The position numbers and the translations under genes are program-made. Of a DNA stretch of 64,000 bases, positions 19,291 to 32,800 are shown piece by piece (the first letter of the stretch is position 1; each line of letters opens with the position of its first letter). Below the pieces are notes generated by a model. It was given only the letters and a program-made list of their open reading frames with translations, searched no databases and had not been told where the DNA came from. This DNA comes from Angiostrongylus vasorum (Eukaryota; Nematoda; Chromadorea; Rhabditida; Metastrongylidae), in contig JADANN010000464.1 in NCBI GenBank assembly GCA_018806985.1, positions 1,149,501-1,213,500 on the forward strand, given 5' to 3'.

Positions 19291-20477
19291 CCACAATCCA
19301 CGAAAGCCCAGGAGCCTACCCCGAATTGGCCTACACTTCAGGGTAAATGAACGGTTGCTCTCATTTTTCGTTACCATTGTTTACTTCAGTAGTTACTAAC
19401 TGGGTCGTTCCACTGCTTATCACGGCCGGTCGGATTTATATTCCTTATTGACGGAGATCTGCAAAAAAATGTTTTAAAAGGAGATAACGAAATAATGCAT
19501 AAATGCTAAAGTGTGCAGCATGAAATTAAGTACGGATGGTCAGAGATAAAGGACAAAGAAAAAGGAATAACAGAAAAAGGCGTTCGCAGATTTCGCAAAT
19601 CCTGTAAAATAAGAAACAAACATATTGGTGTGAAAAAAATAAGGTGATAAAAACGCCTTATTGATGCACTTGACATGAAGCAGGTATACAGACATTTAGA
19701 GGAATGATCAGAACAAAGGGAATTATCAAGGGCTCTCATTAGTCTACAACCGATGAAAGCACGAAACTGAATAACTCCTTCTTTGTCGTCAGCTTTGTGG
19801 AGTCGTACATAATGGAATGTTTAATTAACAAATTCCATAACAATTCAGCGCATTCATACGTTTTTTTCTTTTATAAAAACAAAAAAATTGCATTGGCTTT
19901 GTGATGGTAGAGGGTATTATTAATTCTTTTTGTCGGAATCATTGAACAAAGTAAATCATAAAAAATCGTCACCCTCCATTAACAAGATTTTATTCACCGT
20001 TAAAGACAGCGAGCTGTGAAGGTGCACAACATCCTTCTTCTAAAGGACAATCAACTTACCGATGTCCTCCGAAAGATCTATTCGAAAAAAACAAATCTCT
20101 TTCCCGTTCACAAGAATTAACGACTGCTTTTGTGACGACCTCACAATCACGCTAGAATTCCAGGAAGAAGATGATTAACCAGTGAAAGCAAATTAATTGG
20201 AACATGCGATGGTTCCCTTATCTCGGTCTCGTCAAGATGTGCCGTTAGCTAACCAAGTAGTATTCAATCCTCAGTTAAAATGTTCGTTTCGTAGACAGTT
20301 TCTTCTCAGATATATCGAGTGCAAGAGATCTCCGAAATCACCATTGCCATAGTGAAATAAGGACGAGTAATAGATTTAGATTCCGATATGAACATGGTGT
20401 TGAATCTGTGATGCTTTGGGCAGTTCGTAACGGAAAATCGATCCTACAGGGCCATAAAAAAGTACCACCAGGGCCAC
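19291..20477. other. No gene recognised; upstream region of CAP2
   Basis: About 1.2 kb without a supported exon or element. It presumably includes upstream regulatory DNA of the CAP2 gene. Confidence 0.4.
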
Positions 20478-20484
20478 TATAAAA
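20478..20484 (+). promoter_or_regulatory. TATA box of CAP2 gene
   Basis: TATAAAA 42 bases before the ATG at 20520. The paralogue at 5476 has the same element at nearly the same distance. Confidence 0.65.
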
Positions 20485-20519
20485 TTGGACGATGTCAGTA
20501 AAAAAATAGTTTGCTGGCA

Positions 20520-22282
20520 ATGAACACCCTTCTCGTCGCTCTCATTCTCGTTGCGGTACGTTTGTCAACATTTCAACACGACAATAACGCTTTAACACTA
20601 AGCATAGAAATCTAATGAAGCGTTCAGGGATTCAAGCCTAGTCATTCAGAGGAGAGTTACATCGATGAATACGAATATGGAGATTATGAGGATTATGTTG
20701 ACGATTCAAGTTGCCATTTTTTTTCTCCTCATATAGTTTTTCAGTTTACTTATGTAATGCAGCATTGAATACTGCTTCACTTTGCAGATGAAATACCAGA
20801 ATGCGGTAACAAAACAAACATGCACCTAAATACAAGATTTATATCTTTGTTTACTCACAACTATCTGAGGTTTGCTCGGCATTTAATTATCATTCTCTAA
20901 AAGGACAATTACAATCACATATAGCTGCTCAGAGGTTTCTCTTAAGATTTACTCTCGCGAATGGAATGCAGAGGAATGGTAACGACCCAAAAAGCTGGAA
21001 ATTTTCCACCAGCCAGTGACATGAGCTTGTTGGTTAGAGCCATTTTTATGAACAAAATATGTATATCGTTTTTCAATAAAACAGGCTGAACATCATTTTC
21101 GCTTTTCAGTCATACAGCTGTGGGTTAGAGGAAGCGGCTTTCAACATTTCCGAGATGTGTCACAATATAAGCGATCCTAGTTTCTCTTACGTCGGCAGCA
21201 ACAATGCCACCCATGTCGGAGCAGTTGTTAACGAAACAATTATAATGAAGGTGAATCAATTTGAAGCCTCTGCTATAATTTTCTTAAAGACATAATGGTC
21301 CTAACAAGAAGATTGGAAGCTGTCATTTTACCAGTGTTTCTAGAAGCTTCTTTTGTGCAAATTCTTCCTAGTGTACTCCAAACCCTACTGAGCTTCCAAA
21401 GCAAAAAAAAAGAGAAAAAAATTTATGCTATCGAAATCTTAACCTTTTTTTATTTACTGCCTGATCTGATGGCAAAGGATCGATAGAACTAGCTGAGAGA
21501 CAGGCGAAACAAAGGACCCGCATGGTGTGGTGGTGAGCGCGCTACTCCCCGGAAAAGACAATAGCGCGTTCGTTCCCCACCGCAGACACCTGCGGTCCGG
21601 AGTTTTTGCAAATATCTCAGCATTGTAGAAGTTAAGTGATCAAAGTCAATTCGTATCATCACAGTCATGCCGGTTTTGCATTTTCTAGTTGCTTATGGGT
21701 TGGTGGAACACATCAGTGGAAAAACGCTCCTCTCGTCAATCTCACGCCAACAGCAAACGACAGTGGAATGATCCCATTTCTTCAGGTTGGCTGTGATTTT
21801 ACTGGGAAATCATGAAATAAATATCAGTAAATGGCACCGTGCGCGGTTGCGACTTAGCATCAAAGTGCGGAAGACCTTTTATTAGAATATCCAATACTTG
21901 ACACGCTAACAAGTGTTGTTATAGTTCATTTTCGGAGATTAGAAATAGTACAGAAATGATATGACAATGTGAATACCTCAAAAAACCCTTCCAGATGGCG
22001 AATGCTAACACGACAAAAAGTGGGGTGCGCATACAGCACATGCAATATTTCTTTTCACCATAAGCAAAACCCTCTTACGCCTCCACGTCCTTCGGTATTA
22101 TTTGTTTGTGCGTATGGGAGACCGTAAGTCATTTTATCAAATATATATTTTGATACAGTTTGATGTCTTCCAACATCAGATATGTCAACATTGGCACTCC
22201 AATCTACACGAATGGCACACCATGCGGCACATGCAACAGCAGTTGCGCCTACAAAACTCTTTGCAACAGAACAATGGTTTGA
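20520..22282 (+). CDS. CAP/SCP (ASP-like) secreted protein, 8 exons, two +1 shifts
   Basis: Exons: 20520-20555, 20628-20709, 20788-20869, 20972-21032, 21110-21250, 21689-21785, 21995-22123, 22180-22282 (TGA). All have GT and AG borders. Exon 1 encodes a hydrophobic signal start (MNTLLVALILVA). Exon 2 is very acidic (DEYEYGDYEDY). Exons 3-4 join as THNYLRGMVT then PPASDMSLL, the CAP N-terminal helix region. Exon 5 has SCGLEEAAFN and CHN. Exon 6 has MGWWNTS, exon 7 VGCAYSTC and FVCAYG (CAP signature), exon 8 NIGTPIY and GTPCGTCNSSC (cysteine hinge). Without one base in each of two A5 runs (21720-21724, 22015-22019) the exons total 729 nt, 242 codons plus stop, all in phase. As given, exons 6 and 7 are frameshifted, so this is either a consensus error or a very young pseudogene. 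CAP proteins are secreted; the role here is unknown. Confidence 0.85.
21455..21625 (+). repeat. SINE-like family S1 in CAP2 intron 5
   Basis: Contains GACAGGCGAAACAAAGG, GCATGGTGTGGTGGTGAGCG (A-box-like), AATAGCGCGTTCGTTCCCC (B-box-like), GCAGACACCTGCGGTCCGG and TTTTTGCAAATATCTCAGC. It lies wholly within the intron 21251-21688, which explains why that intron is the longest in the gene. It is in the same orientation as the gene. Confidence 0.75.
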
Positions 22283-22307
22283 TTCAACTAATAATATCTA
22301 ATTTGCT

Positions 22308-22313
22308 AATAAA
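22308..22313 (+). terminator. Poly(A) signal of CAP2
   Basis: AATAAA 26 bases after the stop codon of the CAP2 gene. The satellite array begins about 40 bases further on. Confidence 0.7.
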
Positions 22314-25300
22314 GACATGTGCACACTGCCTCTGTTGTCTTCTCGCACTTGAAAAGCAACGGTAAAGCAACGTCATTTAGTCCTGGTTGGTCAAAGTCGG
22401 TAGTCTGCAACATCGATGCAACGGTAAAGCAACGGCATTTCATCCTGGTTCCTCAAAGGTAGTACCCTGCAACGTCGATGCGACGGTACACCACCGGCAT
22501 TTCATCCTGGTTCCTCAAAGGTAGTGCTCTGCAAATTCGATGCAACGGTAGAGCAACGGCATTTCATCCTGGTTCCTCAAAGGCGGTTCTCTGTAAGGTC
22601 GATGCAACGGTAGAGCAACGGCATTTCATCCTGGTTCCTCAAAGGTAGTGCTCTGCAAATCCGATGCAACGGTAGAGCAACGGCATTTCATCCTGGTTCC
22701 TCAAAGGTAGTACTCTGCAAAGTCGATGCAACGGTAGAGCAACGGCATTTATTCCTGGTTCCTCAAAGGCGGCAGTCTGCAACGTCGATGCAACGGTTTT
22801 GCAACTTCATTTCATCCTGGTTCCTCAAAGGCGGTTCTCTGTAAGGTCGATGCAACGGTAGAGCAACGGCATTTCATCCTGGTTCCTCAAAGGCGGTTCT
22901 CTGCAAAGTCGATGCAACGGTAGAGCAACGGCATTTCATTCCTGGTTCCTCAAAGGCGGTACTCTGCAACGTCGATGCAACGGTTTGTGCAACTGCATTT
23001 CATCCTGGTTCCTCAAAGGCGGTCCTCTGTAAGGTCGATGCAACGGTTGTGCAACGGCATTTCATCCTGGCTCCTGAAAGGTAGTTCTCGGCAACGTCGA
23101 TGCAACGGTGGAGCAACGGCATTTCATCCTGGTTCCTCAAAGGCGGTTCTCTGCAACGTCGATGCAACGGTAGAGCAACGGCATTTCATCCTGGTTCCTC
23201 AAAGGCGGTTCTCTGCAAGGTCGATGCAACGGTAGAGCAACGGCATTTCATCCTGGTTCCTCAAAGGCGGTTCTCTGTAAGGTCGATGCAACGGTAGAGC
23301 AACGGCATTTCTTCCTGGTTCCTCAAAGGCGGTTCTCTGTAAGGTCGATGCAACGGTTTGTGCAACGGCATTTCATCCTGGTTCCTCAAAGGCGGTTCTC
23401 TGTAAGGTCGATGCAACGGTAGAGCAACGGCATTTCATCCTGGTTCCTCAAAGGCGGTTCTCTGTAAGGTCGATGCAACGGTAGATGCAACGGCATTTCA
23501 TCCTGGTTCCTCAAAGGTAGTGCTCTGCAAAGTCGATGCAACGGTAGAGCAACGGCATTTCATCCTGGTTCCTCAAAGGTAGTTCTCTGCAACGTCGATG
23601 CAACGGTAGAGCAACGGCATTTCATCCTGGTTCCTCAAAGGTGGTGCTCTGCAAAAGTCGATGCAACGGTAGAGCAACGGCATTTCATCCTGGTTCCTCA
23701 AAGGCAGTTCTCTGCAAAGTCGATGCAACGGTAGAGCAACGGCATTTATTCCTGGTTCCTCAAAGGCGGTAGTCTGCAACGTCGATGCAACGGTTTTGCA
23801 ACTTCATTTCATCCTGGTTCCTCAAAGGCGGTTCTCTGTAAGGTCGATGCAACGGTAGAGCAACGGCATTTCATCCTGGTTCCTGAAAGGTAGTTCTCGG
23901 CAACGTCGATGCAACGGTGGAGCAACGGCATTTCATCCTGGTTCCTCATAGGCGGTTCTCTGCAATGTCGATGCAGCGGTAGTGCAAACGGCATTTCATT
24001 CCTGGTTCCTCAAAGGCGGTCCTCTGTAAGGTCGATGCAACGGTAGTGCAACGGCATTTCATCCTGGTTCCTCAAAGGTAGTACTCTGCAAAGTCGATGC
24101 AACGGTAGAGCAACGGCATTTCATCCTGGTTCCTCAAAGGCGGTTCTCTGCAACGTCGATGCAACGGTAGAGCAACGGCATTTCATCCTGGTTCCCTCAA
24201 AGGCGGTTCTCTGCAAGGTCGATGCAACGGTAGAGCAACGGCATTTCATCCTGGTTCCTGAAAGGTAGTTCTCTGCAACGTCGATGCAACGGTAGAGCAA
24301 CGGCATTTCATCCTGGTTCCTCAAAGGCGGTTCTCTGCAACGTCGATGCAACGGTAGTGCAACGGCATTTCATCCTGGTTCCTCAAAGGCGGTTCTCTGC
24401 AAAGGTCGATGCAACGGTAGTGCAACGGCATTTCATCCTGGTTCCTCAAAGGGTGGTTCTCTGCAACGTCGATGCAACGGTAGTGCAACGGCATTTCATC
24501 CTGGTTCCTCAAAGGCGGTTCTCTGTAAGGTCGATGCAACGGTAGAGCAACGGCATTTCATCCTGGTTCCTCAAAGGTAGTACTCTGCAACGTCGATGCA
24601 ACGGTAGTGCAACGGCATTTCATCCTGGTTCCTCAAAGGCGGTTCTCTGCAACGTCGATGCAACGGTAGAGCAACGGCATTTCATCCTGGTTCCTCAAAG
24701 GTGGTTCTCTGCAACGTCGATGCAACGGTAGAGCAACGGCATTTCATCCTGGTTCCCTCAAAGGCGGTTCTCTGCAAGGTCGATGCAACGGTAGTGCAAC
24801 GGCATTTCATCCTGGTTCCTCAAAGGCGGTTCTCTGCCACGTCGATGCAACGGTAGAGCAACGGCATTTCTTCCTGCTTCCTCAAAGGCGGTTCTCTGCA
24901 ATGTCGATGCAGCGGTAGTGCAACGGCATTTCATCCTGGTTCCTCAACGGCGGTTCTCTGTAAGGTCGATGCAACGGTAGAGCAACAGCATTTCATCCTG
25001 GTTCCTGAAAGGTAGTTCTCGGCAACGTCGATGCAACGGTGGAGCAACGGCATTTCTTCCTGCTTCCTCAAAGGCGGTTCTCTGTAAGGTCGATGCAACG
25101 GTAGAGCAACGGCATTTCATCCTGGTTCCTCAAAGGCGGTTCTCTGCAATGTCGATGCAACGGTAGTGCAAACGGCATTTCATTCCTGGTTCCTCAAAGG
25201 CGGTCCTCTGTAAGGTCGATGCAACGGTAGAGCAACGGCATTTCATCCTGGTTCCTCAAAGGTAGTACTCTGCAACGTCGATGCAACGGTAGAGCAACGG

Positions 25301-28300
25301 CATTTCATCCTGGTTCCTCAAAGGTAGTACTCTGCAAAGTCCGATGCAACGGTAGAGCAACGGCATTTCATCCTGGTTCCTCAAAGGCGGTTCTCTGCAA
25401 AGTCGATGCAACGGTAGAGCAACGGCATTTCATTCCTGGTTCCTCAAAGGCGGTACTCTGCAAACGTCGATGCAACGGTAGTGCAACGGCATTTCATCCT
25501 GGTTCCTCAAAGGCGGTTCTCTGTAAGGTCGATGCAACGGTAGAGCAACGGCATTTCTTCCTGCTTCCTCAAAGGCGGTTCTCTGCAATGTCGATGCAGC
25601 AGTAGCGCAACGGCATTTCATCCTGGTTCCTCAAAGGCGGTTCTCTGTAAGGTCGATGCAACGGTTGTGCAACGGCATTTCATCCTGGTTCCTCAAAGGT
25701 AGTACTCTGCAAAGTCGATGCAACGGTAGAGCAACGGCATTTCATCCTGGTTCCTGAAAGGCGGTTCTCTGTAAGGTCGATGCAACGGTAGAGCAACGGC
25801 ATTTCATCCTGGTTCCTCAAAGGCGGTTCTCTGCAATGTCGATGCAGCGGTAGTGCAAACGGCATTTATTCCTGGTTCCTCAAAGGCGGTCCTCTGTAAG
25901 GTCGATGCAACGGTTGTGCAACGGCATTTCATCCTGGTTCCTCAAAGGTAGTAGTCTGCAAAGTCGATGCAACGGTAGAGCAACGGCATTTCATCCTGGT
26001 TCCTCAAAGGCGGTTCTCTGTAAGGTCGATGCAACGGTAGAGCAACGGCATTTCATCCTGGTTCCTCAAAGGCGGTTCTCTGCAACGTCGATGCAACGGT
26101 AGTGCAAACGGCATTTCATTCCTGGTTCCTCAAAGGCGGTTCTCTGTAACGTCGATGCAACGGTAGTGCAACGGCATTTCATCCTGGTTCCTCAAAGGTA
26201 GTACTCTGCAAAGTCGATGCAACGGTAGAGCAACGGCATTTCATCCTGGTTCCTCAAAGGCGGTTCTCTGTAAGGTCGATGCAACGGTAGAGCAACAGCA
26301 TTTCATCCTGGTTCCTGAAAGGTAGTTCTCGGCAACGTCGATGCAACGGTAGAGCAACGGCATTTCTTCCTGCTTCCTCAAAGGCGGTTCTCTGCAATGT
26401 CGATGCAACGGTAGTGCAACGGCATTTCATCCTGGTTCCTCAAAGGCGGTTCTCTGTAAGGTCGATGCAACGGTAGAGCAACGGCATTTCATCCTGGTTC
26501 CTCAAAGGGTAGTTCTCTGCAACGTCGATGCAACGGTAGTGCAACGGCATTTCATCCTGGTTCCTCAAAGGCGGTTCTCTGCAAAGGTCGATGCAACGGT
26601 AGAGCAACGGCATTTCATCCTGGTTCCTCAAAGGTAGTACTCTGCAACGTCGATGCAACGGTAGTGCAACGGCATTTCATCCTGGTTCCTCAAAGGCGGT
26701 TCTCTGCAACGTCGATGCAACGGTAGTGCAACGGCATTTCATCCTGGTTCCTCAAAGGTGGTACTCTGCAACGTCGATGCAACGGTAGAGCAACGGCATT
26801 TCATCCTGGTTCCCTCAAAGGCGGTTCTCTGCAAGGTCGATGCAACGGTAGAGCAACAGCATTTCATCCTGGTTCCTCAAAGGTAGTTCTCGGCAACGTC
26901 GATGCAACGGTAGTGCAACGGCATTTCATCCTGGTTCCTCAAAGGCGGTTCTCTGCCACGTCGATGCAACGGTAGAGCAACGGCATTTCTTCCTGGTTCC
27001 TCAAAGGCGGTTCTCTGCAATGTCGATGCAGCGGTAGTGCAACGGCATTTCATCCTGGTTCCTCAAAGGCGGTTCTCTGTAAGGTCGATGCAACGGTAGA
27101 GCAACGGCATTTCATCCTGGTTCCTGAAAGGTAGTTCTCGGCAACGTCGATGCAACGGTGGAGCAACGGCATTTCTTCCTGGTTCCTCAAAGGTAGTTCT
27201 CTGCAACGTCGATGCAACGGTAGAGCAACGGCATTTCATCCTGGTTCCTCAAAGGTAGTACTCTGCAAAGTCGATGCAACGGTAGAGCAACGGCATTTCT
27301 TCCTGGTTCCTCAAAGGCGGTTCTCTGCAATGTCGATGCAACGGTAGTGCAACGGCATTTCATCCTGGTTCCTCAAAGGCGGTTCTCTGTAGGTCGATGC
27401 AACGGTAGAGCAACGGCATTTCATCCTGGTTCCTCAAGGGTAGTTCTCTGCAACGTCGATGCAACGGTAGTGCAACGGCATTTCATCCTGGTTCCTCAAA
27501 GGCGGTTCTCTGTAAGGTCGATGCAACGGTAGAGCAACAGCATTTCATCCTGGTTCCTCAAAGGTAGTACTCTGCAACGTCGATGCAACGGTAGTGCAAT
27601 GGCATTTCATCCTGGTTCCTCAAAGGCGGTTCTCTGCCACGACGATGCAACGGTAGTGCAACGGCATCTCATCCTGGTTCCTCAAAGGAGGTTCTCTGCC
27701 ACGTCGATGCAACGGTAGAGCAACGGCATTTCATCCTGGTCCCTCAAAGGCGGTTCTCTGCAAGGTCGATGCAACGGTAGAGCAACAGCATTTCATCCTG
27801 GTTCCTGAAAGGTAGTTCTCGGCAACGTCGATGCAACGCTAGTGCAACGGCATTTCATCCTGGTTCCTCAAAGGCGGTTCTCTGCCACGTCGATGCAACG
27901 GTAGAGCAACGGCATTTCTTCCTGATTCCTCAAAGGCGGTTCTCTGCAATGTCGATGCAGCAGTAGTGCAACGGCATTTCATCCTGGTTCCTCAACGGCG
28001 GTTCTCTGTAAGGTCGATGCAACGGTAGAGCAACAGCATTTCATCCTGGTTCCTGAAAGGTAGTTCTCGGCAACGTCGATGCAACGGTGGAGCAACGGCA
28101 TTTCTTCCTGGTTCCTCAAAGGTAGTGCTCTGCAGTCCGATGCAACGGTAGAGCAACGGCATTTCATCCTGGTTCCTCAAAGGTAGTACTCTGCAAAGTC
28201 GATGCAACGGTAGAGCAACGGCATTTATTCCTGGTTTCCTCAAAGGCGGCAGTCTGCAACGTCGATACAACGGTTTGCAACTTCATTTCATCCTGGTTCC

Positions 28301-28619
28301 TCAAAGGCGGTTCTCTGTAAGGGTCGATGCAACGGTAGAGCAACGGCATTTCATCCTGGTTCCTCAAAGGTAGTGCTCTGCAAATCCGATGCAACGGTAG
28401 AGCAACGGCATTTCATCCTGGTTCCTCAAAGGCGGTCCTCTGCTAAGGTCGATGCAACGGTAGAGCAACGGCATTTCTTCCTGCTTCCTCAAAGGCGGTT
28501 CTCTGCAATGTCGATGCGACGGTAGAGCAACTGCATTTCATCCTGGTTCCCTCAAAGGCGGTTCTCTGCAAAGGTCGATGCAACGGTAGAGCAACGGCAT
28601 TTCATCCTGGTTCCTCAAA

Positions 28620-29870
28620 GGTAGTACTCTGCAACGTCGATGCAACGGTAGTGCAACGGCATTTCATCCTGGTTCCTCAAAGGCGGTTCTCTGTAAGGTC
28701 GATGCAACGGTAGTGCAACGGCATTTCATCCTGGTTCCTCAAAGGTAGTTCTCTGCAACGTCGATGCAACGGTAGTGCAACGGCATTTCATCCTGGTTCC
28801 TCAAAGGCGGTTCTCTGCAACGTCGATGCAACGGTAGTGCAACGGCATTTCATCCTGGTTCCTCAAAGGTGGTACTCTGCAACGTCGATGCAACGGTAGT
28901 GCAACGGCATTTCATCCTGGTTCCTCAAAGGCGGTTCTCTGCAACGTCGATGCAACGGTAGTGCAACGGCATTTCATCCTGGTTCCTCAAAGGCGGTTCT
29001 CTGCAACGTCGATGCAACGGTAGTGCAACGGCATTTCATCCTGGTTCCTCAAAGGTGGTTCTCTGCAACGTCGATGCAACGGTAGTGCAACGGCATTTCA
29101 TCCTGGTTCCTCAAAGGCGGTTCTCTGCAACGTCGATGCAACGGTAGTGCAACGGCATTTCATCCTGGTTCCTCAAAGGCGGTTCTCTGCAACGTCGATG
29201 CAACGGTAGTGCAACGGCATTTCATCCTGGTTCCTCAAAGGCGGTTCTCTGTAAGGTCGATGCAACGGTAGTGCAACGGCATTTCATCCTGGTTCCTCAA
29301 AGGTAGTTCTCTGCAACGTCGATGCAACGGTAGTGCAACGGCATTTCATCCTGGTTCCTCAAAGGCGGTTCTCTGCAACGTCGATGCAACGGTAGTGCAA
29401 CGGCATTTCATCCTGGTTCCTCAAAGGCGGTTCTCTGCAACGTCGATGCAACGGTAGTGCAACGGCATTTCATCCTGGTTCCTCAAAGGCGGTTCTCTGC
29501 AACGTCGATGCAACGGTAGTGCAACGGCATTTCATCCTGGTTCCTCAAAGGCGGTTCTCTGTAAGGTCGATGCAACGGTAGTGCAACGGCATTTCATCCT
29601 GGTTCCTCAAAGGGTAGTTCTCTGCAACGTCGATGCAACGGTAGTGCAACGGCATTTCATCCTGGTTCCTCAAAGGCGGTTCTCTGCAAGGTCGATGCAA
29701 CGGTAGAGCAACGGCATTTCATCCTGGTTCCTCAAAGGTAGTACTCTGCAACGTCGATGCAACGGTAGTGCAACGGCATTTCATCCTGGTTCCTCAAAGG
29801 CGGTTCTCTGCAACGTCGATGCAACGGTAGTGCAACGGCATTTCATCCTGGTTCCTCAAAGGTGGTTCTC
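28620..29870 (+). repeat. Homogenised block within the satellite
   Basis: About 20 consecutive monomers nearly identical to each other, mostly the TAGTGC / GGCGGTTC / CAACGTCG type. They contrast with the mixed monomers on both sides. A similar, longer block spans about 38820-41600. These suggest recent local expansion. Confidence 0.75.
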
Positions 29871-32800
29871 TGCAACGTCGATGCAACGGTAGAGCAACGG
29901 CATTTCATCCTGGTCCCTCAAAGGCGGTTCTCTGCAAGGTCGATGCAACGGTAGAGCAACAGCATTTCATCCTGGTTCCTGAAAGGTAGTTCTCGGCAAC
30001 GTCGATGCAACGCTAGTGCAACGGCATTTCATCCTGGTTCCTCAAAGGCGGTTCTCTGCCACGTCGATGCAACGGTAGAGCAACGGCATTTCTTCCTGAT
30101 TCCTCAAAGGCGGTTCTCTGCAATGTCGATGCAGCAGTAGTGCAACGGCATTTCATCCTGGTTCCTCAACGGCGGTTCTCTGTAAGGTCGATGCAACGGT
30201 AGAGCAACAGCATTTCATCCTGGTTCCTGAAAGGTAGTTCTCGGCAACGTCGATGCAACGGTGGAGCAACGGCATTTCTTCCTGGTTCCTCAAAGGTAGT
30301 GCTCTGCAAATCCGATGCAACGATAGAGCAACGGCATTTCATCCTGGTTCCTCAAAGGTAGTACTCTGCAAAGTCGATGCAACGGTAGAGCAACGGCATT
30401 TATTCCTGTTTCCTCAAAGGCGGCAGTCTGCAACGTCGATACAACGGTTTTGCAACTTCATTTCATCCTGGTTCCTCAAAGGCGGTTCTCTGTAAGGTCG
30501 ATGCAACGGTAGAGCAACGGCATTTCATCCTGGTTCCTCAAAGGTAGTGCTCTGCAAATCCGATGCAACGGTAGAGCAACGGCATTTCATCCTGGTTCCT
30601 CAAAGGCGGTCCTCTGTAAGGTCGATGCAACGGTAGAGCAACGGCATTTCTTCCTGCTTCCTCAAAGGCGGTTCTCTGCAATGTCGATGCGACGGTAGAG
30701 CAACTGCATTTCATCATGTTCCCTCAAAGGCGGTTCTCTGCAAGGTCGATGCAACGGTAGAGCAACAGCATTTCATCCTGGTTCCTGAAAGGTAGTACTC
30801 TGCAATGTTGATGCAACGGTAGTGCAACGGCATTTCATTCTGGTTCCTCAAAGGTAGTACTCTGCAACGTCGATGCAACGGTAGTGCAATGGCATTTCAT
30901 CCTGGTTCCTCAAAGGCGGTTCTCTGCGACGTTGATGCAACGGTGGAGCAACGGCATTTCATCCTGGTTCCTCAAAGGCGGTTCTCTGTAAGGTCGATGC
31001 AACGGTAGAGCAACGGCATTTCTTCATGGTTCCTCAAAGGCATTTCTCTGTAACGCCGATGCAACGGTAGTGCAACGGCATTTCATCCTGGTTCCTCAAA
31101 GGTAGCACTCTGCAAAGTCGATGCAACGGTAGAGCAACGACATTTCATCCTGGTCCCTGAAAGGCAGTTCTCTGCCACGTCGATGCGACGGTAGAGCAAC
31201 TGCAGCATTTCATCTTGGTTCCTCAAAGGTAGTACCCTGCAACGCCGATGCGACGGTAGAGCAACTGCATTTCATCATGTTCCCTCAAAGGCGGTTCTCT
31301 GCAATGTCGATGCAGCGGTAGTGCAACGGCATTTATTCCTGGTTCCTCAAAGGTAGTACTCTGCAAAGTCGATGCAACGGTAGAGCAACGGCATTTCATC
31401 CTGGTTCCTGAAAGGCGGCTCTCTGTAAGGTCGATGCAACGGTTGGGCAACGGAATTTCTTCCTGGTTCCTCAAAGGCGGTTCTCTGTAAGGTCGATGCA
31501 ACGGTAGAGCAACGGCATTTCTTCATGGTTCCTCAAAGGCATTTCTCTGTAACGCCGATGCAACGGTAGTGCAACGGCATTTCATCCTGGTTCCTCAAAG
31601 GTAGTACTCTGTAAGGTCGATGCAACGGTGGAGCAACGGCATTTCATCCTGGTTCCTGAAAGGCGGTTCTCTGTAAGGTCGATGCAACGGTAGTGCAACG
31701 ACATCTCATTCTGGTTCCTCAAAGGAGGTTCTCTGCAACGTCGATGCAACGGTAGAGCAACGGCATTTCTTCCTGCTTCCTCAAAGGCGGTTCTCTGCAA
31801 TGTCGATGCAGCAGTAGTGCAACGGCATTTCATCCTGGTTCCTGAAAGGCGGCTCTCTGTAAGGTCGATGCAACGGTTGGGCAACGGCATTTCTTCCTGG
31901 TTCCTCAAGGGTACTTCTCTGCAACGTCGATGGAACGCTAGTGCAACGGCATTTCATCCTGGTTCCTCAAAGGCGGTTCTCTGTAAGGTCGATGCAACGG
32001 TAGAGCAACAGCATTTCATCCTGGTTCCTCAAAGGTAGTACTCTGCAATGTTGATGCAACGGTAGTGCAACGGCATTTCATTCTGGTTCCTCAAAGGTCG
32101 TACTCTGTAAGGTCGATGCAACGGTGGAGCAACGCCATTTCATCCTGGTTCCTCAAAGGCGGTTCTCTGTAAGGTCGATGCAACGGTAGTGCAACGGCAT
32201 CTCATCCTGGTTCCTCAAAGGCGGTTCTCTGCCACGTCGATGCAACGGTAGAGCAACGGCATTTCTTCCTGCTTCCTCAAAGGCGGTTCTCTGCAATGTC
32301 GATGCAGCGGTAGTGCAACGGCATTTCATCCTGGTTCCTCAACGGCGGTTCTCTGTAAGGTCGATGCAACGGTAGAGCAACAGCATTTCATCCTGGTTCC
32401 TGAAAGGTAGTTCTCGGCAACGTCGATGCAACGGTGGAGCAACGGCATTTCTTCCTGCTTCCTCAAAGGCGGTTCTCTGTAAGGTCGATGCAACGGTAGA
32501 GCAACGGCATTTCATCCTGGTTCCTCAAAGGGTCGTACTCTGCAACGTCGATGCAACGGTAGTGCAACGGCATTTCATCCTGGTTCCTCAAAGGCGGTTC
32601 TCTGCAAGGTCGATGCAACGGTAGTGCAACGGCATTTCATCCTGGTTCCTCAAAGGTGGTTCTCTGCAACGTCGATGCAACGGTAGAGCAACGGCATTTC
32701 ATCCTGGTTCCTCAAAGGTAGTGCTCTGCAAACGTCGATGCAACGGTAGAGCAACGGCATTTCATCCTGGTTCCTCAAAGGTAGTACTCTGCAAAGTCGA

